Position numbers and translations under genes: made by a program
Notes under the pieces: model-generated
Database searches by the model: none
Told to the model about the DNA's origin: nothing
The model's input: the letters and a program-made list of their open reading frames with translations, nothing else
NCBI GenBank assembly: GCA_025084515.1
Contig: JAJAGP010000339.1
Location: 62,001 to 126,000, forward strand
Length of the DNA stretch: 64,000 nucleotides
DNA from: Ancistrus triradiatus
Taxonomy: Eukaryota > Chordata > Actinopteri > Siluriformes > Loricariidae
Reading direction: 5' to 3'
In this document: in pieces, positions 61,519 to 64,000 of the stretch
How positions within the stretch are numbered: position 1 is the first letter of the stretch
How the letters are laid out: each line of letters begins with the position of its first letter

Positions 61519-63920
61519 TGAGAGAGAGAGAGAGAAATAAATAGAAGAGCAGTTGTTTTATTAAACAGTTTTATTAAAAACATGCGGTGTCAGCATGAGC
61601 AGACTGAATGCTGAGCATGAGCAGCCGCAGGTGTTGCCACTTAGATGAATTATGTGCGCTTGATCTGTTCTCTGCAGTGCGAGAACCGTGAGTGGGTCAA
61701 GAGACAGTTGTGGATTAGTTTCTCTTACAGAATTATTTTCTATTTGTGACAAAAAGAATTGTGGTGGAAGAAGAACTGCGTCTTTGCAACGCAGCACACC
61801 AGTGAAATGAGGGGAGAAACAAAAAACAGAGAGAGCAAGCAGGCTAAGGAGGGCCTGAGCAAATCAATGTGCTGATCTTAAATTGTAAAAAAAAAAAATT
61901 GAAAATCAATATGTGGAGGTCAACTTATTACATAAATCAATGTACGGGAAAGACTGCAGTAAAGGTTAGTTAGTTAGTGAATACCTTATACACTATGCTA
62001 TCCCATACTATATAATATTAAGATATTAGGGTGTAATAGGGACAACGTTATGCGGTTTCACAGTGTGGGAAGGTAAGAATGCAATGAATAGGAATGCGTT
62101 CACTATTGTCTGTCAGTAAGAGATTGGTTCTTTCCAGGCAGTGTTGTGCCTTTCAGAGATTGTTCCTGCCTACACCAGTCAATCTGACATGTTGCTTCTT
62201 GTGTAGTGCACTGAAAGAAGTAGTGCGTGTCTTAGACAGCAATGACAACTTCATTCCTGTAATGATGAATGAATGTAACGCAATAGCCTGGAACGTATAA
62301 CCTGGAATGTGTAAAAATATGCTGCAGGTCCATGTAAATGAAACATTTATTTACTCAGAATGCTAATGTTGGAAAGTGGCCAGAAATACGTCACTGTAAA
62401 ATTTAATGTTAAGTCAAGAGTCTTGACTGCATAGGGCTCACATGTAAGGTCTGATACAAGATCTATTTGAAGCAGCAGTCATACAAGTTGATGTAATTAA
62501 AATGATTGTTTTATTGTAGTATGATGCCATATATACAGCGTGTAACTGGCAACTGGATACTGTAGTGACAGTCACCGACAGGTGTCAAAAGTGGGTGTGG
62601 CATTCTTGGTGGCTCCCAGCATGCATGGCAGGTCCAGTGGCCTTATTTTATGACACGTCCATAGGTATAGGTTAGTTTCTTATAGCTTAAGTCTATGTAT
62701 AGTATTTCCATCTACCAGAAAGGAGAGCTTAGTTAAGTTGAGGCCTCTCCTTTCCCCAAGCTCTCTTTCTAAGGGAGGAGACAGTAAAGGGGAACAGGCA
62801 GGACTCATAAAGGACAACAAGACACATGGACAATGCTCAAAACTACAATGCCAACATAAATGAACAAAGAACCAAACACTGTTAATACACAGGGATACAG
62901 CAAAACCAAACAAACAATAGAAACAGGACCTGACAGAGCTAACACAACAAACAATACTAACAGAAACAGAAACACATGGAGGGGCTAAACAGAAAGACAA
63001 GCCTACTATAGATACATGGGGTCTAATACGAGCAAACCAGGACAGAGGGCTACCAGCTAACTCTAACGCTAACAGACAAAGAGCAAACAGATAGTGTTAT
63101 ACTAACAGTGTTAATGCTAACAACCAGTGCTATACAAACAGACAGTGCTTACTACAAACGTGTAGATACATAGAGGCACACAGCTAACACTAGAACACTG
63201 AACAGAGCTACAAAGAATGACACTACAGAATGACATCAATCATGGAGCATGCTAGACACAAGAGCTAAGAAACAGGGGGGAGCGAAAAACCAAACGCAGT
63301 AGTCAGAAGACGTAGGGTGAGTGGAGATGATGCCAGACAAGGGAGGCACATCAGAGTGAGGACTTAAATGGGTGATGCACAGCAGGCTGTAATTGATCAG
63401 CTGACTGTGGGAGCCAAAAAGGGTCAGAGGAGGGTGATGCAGGGTGATGCAGCTAAAAAGTACGTCGCTGTTACGATTTTATTAAACCTTCATAATGAGC
63501 AAGATTCCCGGTGGTCCTGTGTCTTCTATGACACTAAGATTAGTTACATTTTAATTGTGATGCACTGTGTTTTTGTGTGCAATAAAATCTTACCAAAAAA
63601 ACAACTTATTTTCTTATTAACAGCGTGTAGGAGGCAGCGTGCGATCTTGGAAGCAGATGTTCACTGTGCTTCGTGGCCACACCCTATATCTATATAAAGA
63701 CAGAAAGGAGGGACAAAGCCCAAACTCGCAGACAGAGGAGGAGCCTCTGCCAATCAGCATCAAGGCTTGTCTGATTGACATCTCCTACAGCGACACAAAG
63801 CGGAAGAACGTGCTACGACTCACCACATCTGACTGTGACTACCTGTTCCAGGCTGAGGACCGGGAGGAAATGCTTGCTTGGATTCAAGCCATTCAGGAGA
63901 ACAGCAACCTGGATGAAGAG
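22915..63920 (+). CDS. arhgap21: Rho GTPase-activating protein 21 (partial gene, 13 exons, 3' end outside window)
   Basis: Large multidomain Rho-family GTPase-activating protein; in the known family it acts on Cdc42/RhoA at the Golgi and cell junctions and is recruited by Arf1-GTP through its PH region. Exons: 22915-23004, 32522-32716, 34995-35016, 43326-43418, 44647-44725, 45258-45312, 45547-45570, 47626-49462, 57573-57698, 57798-57897, 58989-59031, 59476-59595, 63624-63920. All introns are GT/AG and phases match, giving about 1027 codons. PDZ is near residues 60-178 (GFGF loop, EPMDTIFVKQVKEGG), the linker is about 187-910 and PH about 911-1022. I chose ARHGAP21 over ARHGAP23 because of the IDWKNYTTYKEYID block in the large exon and the FTRDITAL insert, which ARHGAP23 lacks as I recall it. 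I cannot tell an a from a b paralogue. The RhoGAP domain is not in the window. Exon 1 is the least certain part. Confidence 0.93.
23005..23032. repeat. (GT)14 microsatellite starting at the exon 1 splice donor
   Basis: The donor GT is the first repeat unit; there is no gtaagt-like consensus. Confidence 0.95.
23233..23421 (+). repeat. tRNA-derived SINE, family B
   Basis: Same head and 'gataagggcgtctgctaaat' tail as 19804-19990; a few bases around the B box (ggtccaaatccc) are lost. Confidence 0.85.
23600..24406 (+). mobile_element. Tc1-like family 1, internally deleted copy
   Basis: 5' region (tctgcatgaatacgtatga..., 'gagtggcaaaagtata') joins a short N-terminal remnant (ATGGCATGAACAAAGGAGAT frame, KEILEDLRKRVV-like) and then a C-terminal/3' piece ('accgatcaacagttgcagt') and the right terminus ..CAAGTGCCACTG before TA. 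The left TIR tip is lost. No usable transposase. Confidence 0.8.
24407..24761. other. No gene recognised (intron 1)
   Basis: Non-repetitive intronic sequence. Confidence 0.5.
24762..25080 (+). repeat. tRNA-derived SINE, family A, plus orientation, with TG tract
   Basis: Head 'ggtggcacgtggtgcagtgg', body 'ggagtttgcatgccctccct', later (GT)7 and an end 'gaatggatggattggcgatg' and 'aatgaatgaatgg'. Confidence 0.65.
25081..26404. other. No gene recognised (intron 1)
   Basis: AT-rich intronic sequence; I see nothing that I can name. Confidence 0.5.
26418..26860. repeat. TG tracts flanking a 'GTGGGGACC' repeat copy
   Basis: (TG)n at 26418-26443 and 26813-26850, with 'tcattgtggggaccaaatgt' and 'gctaaggttaggtgttggtg' between them (same family as 16871-17303). 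Confidence 0.75.
27007..27039. repeat. (GT)n microsatellite
   Basis: About 16 uninterrupted units. Confidence 0.95.
27040..28857. other. No gene recognised (intron 1)
   Basis: AT-rich intronic sequence; 28655-28715 is purine-rich (gagagaaagtgaaagagaca). Confidence 0.5.
28858..29250. repeat. Dispersed DNA-transposon-like repeat D
   Basis: Begins 'acaaccccaaattagaaaag' and 'ttgggacagtatggaaaatg', with 'cagtatgaacccaatatatt' and 'tcctggtcaactttgttt'; shares these words with 32820-33640 and 10845-10920. No transposase visible in this copy. Confidence 0.65.
29251..30374. other. No gene recognised (intron 1); one unexplained open frame
   Basis: AT-rich up to 30000, then a GC-richer patch at about 30010-30340 with a 103-codon + strand open frame (30025-30336) starting MDWNRELYRAREEEQKAAES. 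I see no homologue and no splice donor that would join exon 2 in phase. Confidence 0.4.
30375..30474. other. Assembly gap (100 N)
   Basis: Exactly 100 unknown bases, the usual placeholder for a gap of unknown size. The sequence resumes inside a pogo-like element. Confidence 1.
30475..30946 (-). mobile_element. pogo-like element, copy B (left end in the gap)
   Basis: Starts mid-element ('taaggcgcatgaaatgaaac') and ends ..AAAAATACGG before TA. The minus strand carries the HTH frame (MVRKWRKQEDALRQVK). Confidence 0.8.
31255..31570 (-). pseudogene. Tc1/mariner transposase C-terminal fragment, family 4
   Basis: Minus strand reads FQQDNALCHKAQIISNWFAE, then WPPHSPDFNSVELLW, then TNLQQLHDVIMSMWTKISEK after a frame slip. 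Second catalytic Asp (QDN) and third acidic residue (VELLW) are present; the N-terminal half is absent. Confidence 0.8.
31571..32521. other. No gene recognised (end of intron 1)
   Basis: TGCTGG word repeats at 31585-31690; otherwise plain intron leading to the exon 2 acceptor. Confidence 0.5.
32522..32716 (+). CDS. arhgap21: arhgap21 exon 2 (start of PDZ domain)
   Basis: 65 codons, phase 0 to 0. The acceptor is ttcatcag; the donor is AAG|gtcaga. It begins CKQKDGYDQ, followed by an acidic/Ser-Pro stretch, then FSWPGPKTLRLYRTSQGFGF, which is the first strand and carboxylate-binding loop (GFGF) of the PDZ domain, then TLRHFIVYPP. It is very close to the vertebrate ARHGAP21 N-terminal PDZ segment. 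The extra acidic/proline run (SPLTPLSPEPEDE) before the PDZ is longer than in the human protein as I remember it. Confidence 0.95.
32820..33640. repeat. Dispersed DNA-transposon-like repeat D, longer copy
   Basis: Same family as 28858-29250 ('cagatggtatgaacccaaaa', 'tctggtcaacttcatttcat', and an end of the type 'gtagtgccatctgggggatc'). An open minus-strand segment at 33274-32984 may be a transposase relic, but I cannot assign it to a superfamily. Confidence 0.6.
33660..34010. repeat. Possible degraded SINE
   Basis: 'ccttttttctcccaatttgg' and a terminal 'tgccacccaagcacctac' recall a common teleost SINE family; heavily diverged. Confidence 0.3.
34995..35016 (+). CDS. arhgap21: arhgap21 exon 3 (22-nt microexon)
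   Basis: Only 22 nt: encodes DEDNGSR plus the first base of Gly. The acceptor follows a pyrimidine tract (tttctttcttccag); the donor is gtgagt. It bridges exon 2 (phase 0) to exon 4 and corresponds to the DEENGNRG loop between PDZ strands in ARHGAP21. Skipping it would shift the frame, since 22 is not a multiple of three, so it should be constitutive. Confidence 0.92.
35105..35300 (-). repeat. Dispersed repeat C, reverse orientation
   Basis: 'agtcaagtcagatttattta', 'attgtctcaaagcagcttta' and 'gcaacagtggcaaggaaaaa' are the reverse complement of the 19330-19575 family. Confidence 0.75.
35301..36257. other. No gene recognised (intron 3)
   Basis: Very AT-rich to 35620, then ordinary sequence. 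Confidence 0.5.
36258..36911 (-). mobile_element. Probable solo LTR with 6-bp target duplication
   Basis: TGATAG lies immediately outside both ends (36252-36257 and 36912-36917). The element starts TGTTATGG. On the minus strand a TATTTAAGAG box (about 36776-36767) precedes AATAAA-like and T-rich sequence, as in fish Gypsy LTRs. The CpG-rich part at 36480-36860 stands out from its surroundings. The right end does not finish in CA, which is a weakness. Confidence 0.5.
36918..37924. repeat. Intron 3 stretch with a 'GTGGGGAC' repeat copy
   Basis: 37190-37400 contains 'ttgtggggacatcttgctgg', 'ggttaaggtaagggttagga' and a TG tract at 37398-37412. The rest is unremarkable. Confidence 0.55.
37925..37966. 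repeat. (CA)n microsatellite
   Basis: About 20 uninterrupted units. Confidence 0.95.
38020..38510. repeat. 'GTGGGGAC' repeat copies and (CA)n tracts
   Basis: Two oppositely arranged 'cattgtggggac' words (38032, 38214) with CA tracts at 38255-38268 and 38482-38510 and a CGCG start. Confidence 0.65.
38511..40972. other. No gene recognised (intron 3)
   Basis: Ordinary intronic sequence. 39290-39440 and 40700-40900 are GC-richer, non-repetitive patches of unknown nature. Confidence 0.5.
40973..41120. repeat. Compound (ACT)n/(AGT)n, (AT)31 and (CA)11 microsatellite
   Basis: Palindromic ACT/AGT triplets at 40973-41009, AT run at 41036-41097, CA run at 41099-41120. Confidence 0.95.
41121..43325. 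other. No gene recognised (intron 3, 3' part)
   Basis: AT-rich intron; no repeat that I can name. Confidence 0.5.
43326..43418 (+). CDS. arhgap21: arhgap21 exon 4 (PDZ core)
   Basis: 93 nt; completes Gly and encodes KQWSRLEPMDTIFVKQVKEG and the following GSAHQAGLCT. This is the hallmark PDZ middle (interaction-coupled strand plus the helix with HQAGL). The acceptor is cttattcag; the donor is CACAG|gtaagg, close to ideal. It ends in phase 1, and exon 5 restores Gly-Asp. Confidence 0.96.
43620..44290. repeat. Highly degenerate 'GATCATGGGCACCAAGTGAT' minisatellite
   Basis: Words of the type (G)ATCATGG-CACC-A-TGATTGATCA recur at about 43627, 43690, 43730, 43768, 43830, 43870, 43965, 44090 and 44245, with irregular spacing. 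Old, decayed tandem array inside intron 4. Confidence 0.5.
44647..44725 (+). CDS. arhgap21: arhgap21 exon 5 (PDZ, DRIVKVNG)
   Basis: 79 nt. Encodes GDRIVKVNGESIIGKTYSQV and IALIQN, the conserved PDZ strand and C-terminal helix, nearly identical to the vertebrate orthologue. The acceptor is ctcttcag; the donor is AATAG|gtaaca. It ends in phase 2 and exon 6 completes Ser. Confidence 0.97.
45258..45312 (+). CDS. arhgap21: arhgap21 exon 6 (end of PDZ)
   Basis: 55 nt. Encodes SDTSLELCVMPKNEDILQL, the last PDZ strand and the conserved MPKxEDILQ tail. The acceptor is cttgcag; the donor is CAGTTG|gtgggt. It ends in phase 0, so it can join either the next microexon or exon 8 directly. Confidence 0.95.
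45547..45570 (+). CDS. arhgap21: arhgap21 exon 7 (24-nt microexon, FTRDITAL)
   Basis: 24 nt, phase 0 to 0, encoding eight residues FTRDITAL just after the PDZ domain. The long upstream pyrimidine tract and ctgcag acceptor, and the gtaagc donor, are strong. Human ARHGAP21 has FTKDVTAL here, while ARHGAP23 as I recall it runs straight from EDILQL into AYSQDAY. Symmetric phase makes it a natural cassette exon. Confidence 0.93.
45775..46200. repeat. Purine-rich strand-asymmetric tract (intron 7)
   Basis: About 420 bp with very few pyrimidines on the + strand (agagataaaagtaaggagtg type words), without a fixed repeat unit. Confidence 0.6.
46310..46465. repeat. 'GTGGGGAC' family fragment with TG tract
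   Basis: 'gtgtagcattaattagctac' and 'gtcctcataatgatagaaag' match the end of unit 1 at 16871, followed by (GT)6. Confidence 0.55.
46466..47625. other. No gene recognised (intron 7)
   Basis: Ordinary intronic sequence up to the exon 8 acceptor. Confidence 0.5.
47626..49462 (+). CDS. arhgap21: arhgap21 exon 8 (large linker exon, 612 codons)
   Basis: 1837 nt with no stop. It opens with AYSKDAYMKGNEAYSGNAQN and IPEPPPICYP, conserved in ARHGAP21/23. It then encodes a low-complexity Ser/Thr/Pro/His-rich, probably disordered region. The block NIDWKNYTTYKEYIDNKR plus RTIQERLDTMRAAS (about 48337-48440) is ARHGAP21-specific, followed by Arg-Ser repeats of the type RRSASQDAL. It ends DSLESIPFI|D. The donor is ATTG|gtgaga; the frame happens to stay open 58 codons into the intron. 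Confidence 0.96.
49862..49935. repeat. Dispersed repeat tail ('agattcaactttattgtcat')
   Basis: A short piece widely seen as a retroposon 3' tail in fish; ends in a T-run. Confidence 0.5.
50285..51290 (+). pseudogene. Tc1-like transposon, family 5, split by insertions
   Basis: 5' part 50285-50540 ('attaggtacacctgctcaac', 'ttggttgtcggggctaaaca', 'tgtttcagaaactgctgata') continues at 50957 ('gggtttacat', 'gccttgttgatgccagaggt', 'tgttacaaccgaggtatgca', 'agagcatctctga') and again at about 51216. This is the N-terminal HTH half of a Tc1 transposase, full of stops. Interrupted by 50541-50956 and by about 51135-51210. Confidence 0.75.
50541..50956. mobile_element. MITE with Tc1 family 1 termini inserted in the family 5 element
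   Basis: Ends CAGTGGTGCTTGAATGTTTG and ..CCTTCAAGCACCACTG, inverted copies of each other, with TA duplicated on both sides (50539-50540, 50957-50958). The internal sequence ('tgtgaaaaagtgattgcccc') is not from the same Tc1 family, so the element is a chimera. Confidence 0.85.
51294..51481. mobile_element. Right end of Tc1-like family 2 (solo end)
   Basis: 'gttgaagtgtacctatgatg', 'aattacagacctctctcatc' and the terminus ..TTTTTGCCCCACTG before TA match 14990-15174 and 61020-61203. Confidence 0.8.
51482..53251. other. No gene recognised (intron 8); one short repeat
   Basis: 52388-52445 repeats the segment inserted at about 51138-51206 ('atctccaataaacagtgcaa', 'accatcttttcttc'). Otherwise plain intron. 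Confidence 0.5.
53252..53788 (-). mobile_element. pogo-like element, copy C (right end truncated)
   Basis: Starts CCGTATTTTCCGGGC after TA; internal 'ggcgcatgaaatgaaacaaa' and the HTH frame on the minus strand; it stops at 'aaggattttaa' without the terminal CGGTA. Confidence 0.8.
53789..54320. other. No gene recognised (intron 8)
   Basis: Ordinary intronic sequence. Confidence 0.5.
54321..54504 (-). repeat. tRNA-derived SINE, family B, minus orientation
   Basis: Tail 'agcatttagcagacgctctt' first, then 'gtgggatttgaacctggaac' (B box) and 'ggtccatagtccagta'; part of the head is deleted. Confidence 0.85.
54835..54945. repeat. 'TGTTGGGGAA/GTGGGGACATTTTG' fragment with TG tract
   Basis: 'ttaaccttgtggggacattt' followed by (GT)n at 54913-54942. 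Confidence 0.6.
54946..55984. other. No gene recognised (intron 8)
   Basis: AT-rich intronic sequence. Confidence 0.5.
55985..57072 (+). pseudogene. Tc1-like transposon, family 1, copy with truncated dead transposase
   Basis: Left CAGGCATTTGAAAGTTTGTG and right ..TTCGAGCACCACTG, TA on both sides. The N-terminal HTH half of the transposase is deleted. The remaining + strand frame (to 56852) reads RYVWRKENTAFQHKN, GGSNVVWACFA, HELNLKRWVMQQENNPKHTS, RSPDLNPIEMLW, ending GGLTRC. Two disabling features: the WTDEN motif lies in another frame (about 56285-56300, frameshift), and the catalytic QQDND is QQENN. The third acidic residue (PIE) is kept. Confidence 0.92.
57092..57290 (+). repeat. tRNA-derived SINE, family A, plus orientation
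   Basis: Head 'gggcatcacggtggctcagt' (A box), 'gagttcaatccc' (B box), body 'tctgtgtggagtatacatgt', 'actccgggtactccggtttc', and a CCTTGA repeat end. Confidence 0.8.
57573..57698 (+). CDS. arhgap21: arhgap21 exon 9
   Basis: 126 nt. Encodes DEPSSPSAELENVQIPDC and a Ser/Thr/His-rich tail ending HAHNQ. It matches the DEPTSPSID segment that follows SIPFI in ARHGAP21. The acceptor is cttctcag; the donor is CCAAG|gtgaca. It is separated from exon 10 by only 99 nt. Confidence 0.9.
57798..57897 (+). CDS. arhgap21: arhgap21 exon 10 (TEHSKSQEG segment)
   Basis: 100 nt; with the preceding G it encodes DTLSFTVLDLESGAKTEHSK, then SQEGMDTFRDEGHG. It corresponds to TERSKSYDEGLDDYRED in ARHGAP21 and TERSKSCDDGLNTFRDEG in ARHGAP23. 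The acceptor is gtctgcag; the donor is CACGG|gtacat. It was found by matching phase to exon 9; the frame has no stop. The 5' half is poorly conserved. Confidence 0.85.
58318..58889 (-). mobile_element. pogo-like element, copy D (complete ends)
   Basis: CCGTATTTTTCGGGC at the left and ..CCGAAAAATACGG at the right, TA on both sides. Minus-strand frame 58606-58364: MDFKLNAINHAVQHGHRAAA and REFNINESMVRKWRKQEDAL, the best-preserved Brinker-type HTH of the four copies. Confidence 0.85.
58989..59031 (+). CDS. arhgap21: arhgap21 exon 11 (43 nt, basic)
   Basis: 43 nt. Completes Gly, then SMIKNIAGQRRLKK, a short basic segment in the position of SLKGIKIADSQ of the human protein. The acceptor is cccacacag; the donor is AAAAG|gtgggg. 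Phase 2 to 0 agrees with exons 10 and 12. Conservation is weak, so phase is the main evidence. Confidence 0.75.
59285..59316. repeat. Perfect 14-bp hairpin with 4-nt loop (intron 11)
   Basis: TTTGACAGACCTGA, loop CTTT, TCAGGTCTGTCAAA; one more A-T pair extends it to 15 bp. Confidence 0.9.
59476..59595 (+). CDS. arhgap21: arhgap21 exon 12 (start of PH domain)
   Basis: 120 nt, 40 codons, phase 0 to 0. Encodes AVDQSSEDSGSRRNSSSDMF and then ETTKEGMLNFRQLSSEKSK. SSEDSGSR-SSS is a conserved phosphorylatable cluster. KEGMLNF is the first PH strand, where most PH domains and human ARHGAP21 have KEGWL; here the Trp codon is ATG. The acceptor is gttgtgcag; the donor is gtaaaa. Confidence 0.95.
59659..61203 (-). 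pseudogene. Tc1-like transposon, family 2, copy 2 (dead transposase, minus strand)
   Basis: CAGTGGGGCAAAAAAGTATT to ..TTTTTGCCCCACTG with TA on both sides. Minus-strand N-terminus: IAKTKELFKDTRKKIVDLQQ, GKQVGVNKSTVGAIVR, then a deletion, then PRKISSRGFKMI. The C-terminal part (60430-60050) is readable only in pieces. Several frame breaks. Confidence 0.9.
61447..61535. repeat. (TG)26-(AG)n microsatellite
   Basis: TG run at 61447-61498, AG run at 61499-61535. Confidence 0.95.
61536..62699. other. No gene recognised (intron 12)
   Basis: Ordinary intronic sequence with an A-run near 61888. Confidence 0.5.
62700..63370. repeat. A/C-rich, T-poor region, possibly a degraded LTR-like repeat
   Basis: Dense in words such as 'aacacaacaaacaatactaa' and 'gctaactctaacgctaacag', with GCTAAC repeated many times, and a 'gaggacttaaatgggtgatg' end. 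No paired termini that I can prove. Confidence 0.35.
63624..63920 (+). CDS. arhgap21: arhgap21 exon 13 (PH domain core)
   Basis: 297 nt, 99 codons, phase 0 to 0. Encodes RVGGSVRSWKQMFTVLRGHT, LYLYKDRKE, an 18-residue Glu-rich loop, ACLIDISYSDTKRKNVLRLT, CDYLFQAEDREEMLAWIQAI and QENSNLDEE. This is the PH fold with the terminal Trp helix, the Arf1-binding region in the known mammalian protein. The acceptor is ttattaacag; the donor is GAAGAG|gtaaga. The gene continues rightward. Confidence 0.97.
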
Positions 63921-64000
63921 GTAAGAAAACATCAAAAGATGTAGCCACTAATGAGCAACTGAATTAAGTCATTTCTCTACTAATACAAATATGTCTCCAC

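Overview
This is a vertebrate, almost certainly teleost, nuclear genomic window. It is AT-rich and full of CA/TG microsatellites, tRNA-derived SINEs, several Tc1/mariner families and LTR remnants, and its one clear protein-coding gene has vertebrate intron-exon structure. Some Tc1 termini are ones I associate with otocephalan fishes such as catfishes and cyprinids, but that is recognition from memory, not a measured result. Nothing suggests a prokaryotic system, CRISPR array or operon.

The gene is arhgap21 on the + strand (Rho GTPase-activating protein 21, PDZ + PH + RhoGAP family). I read 13 exons between 22915 and 63920, all with consensus GT/AG borders. Their phases agree: the twelve exons after exon 1 total an exact multiple of three with no internal stop. 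They encode a candidate N-terminal exon, the PDZ domain (exons 2-6), a 24-nt microexon, one very large exon of 1837 nt, four short exons of a Ser-rich linker, and the PH domain. The RhoGAP domain lies beyond the right edge. The first 22.7 kb is either 5' flank or intron 1 of a longer isoform; I found no coding exon there.

Region by region. 1-8.9 kb: SINE copies, microsatellites, a broken Gypsy retrotransposon (4.6-5.8 kb), a hAT-like remnant (5.9-6.5 kb), a 14-bp-TIR DNA element carrying a nested pogo-like element (6.7-8.0 kb) and a possible solo LTR (8.5-8.9 kb). 9.3-15.2 kb: a dead Tc1 copy, a compact LTR element with a GC-rich 27-nt coding minisatellite (12.3-13.7 kb), and a second Tc1 family. 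16-22 kb: long TG/CA tracts, a tandemly duplicated 'GTGGGG' repeat, a LINE reverse-transcriptase fragment, a SINE and Tc1 scraps. 22.9-64 kb: arhgap21, with introns carrying further Tc1 and pogo-like elements, solo LTR-like sequence and satellites. A 100-N assembly gap sits at 30375-30474.

The most useful second looks are: the candidate alternative first exon whose splice donor runs straight into a (GT)14 tract; the 22-nt and 24-nt microexons in and after the PDZ domain; the minimal LTR element with its in-frame minisatellite; the pogo-like family that keeps a DNA-binding-domain reading frame in four copies; and two clear nests of transposon-into-transposon insertion.
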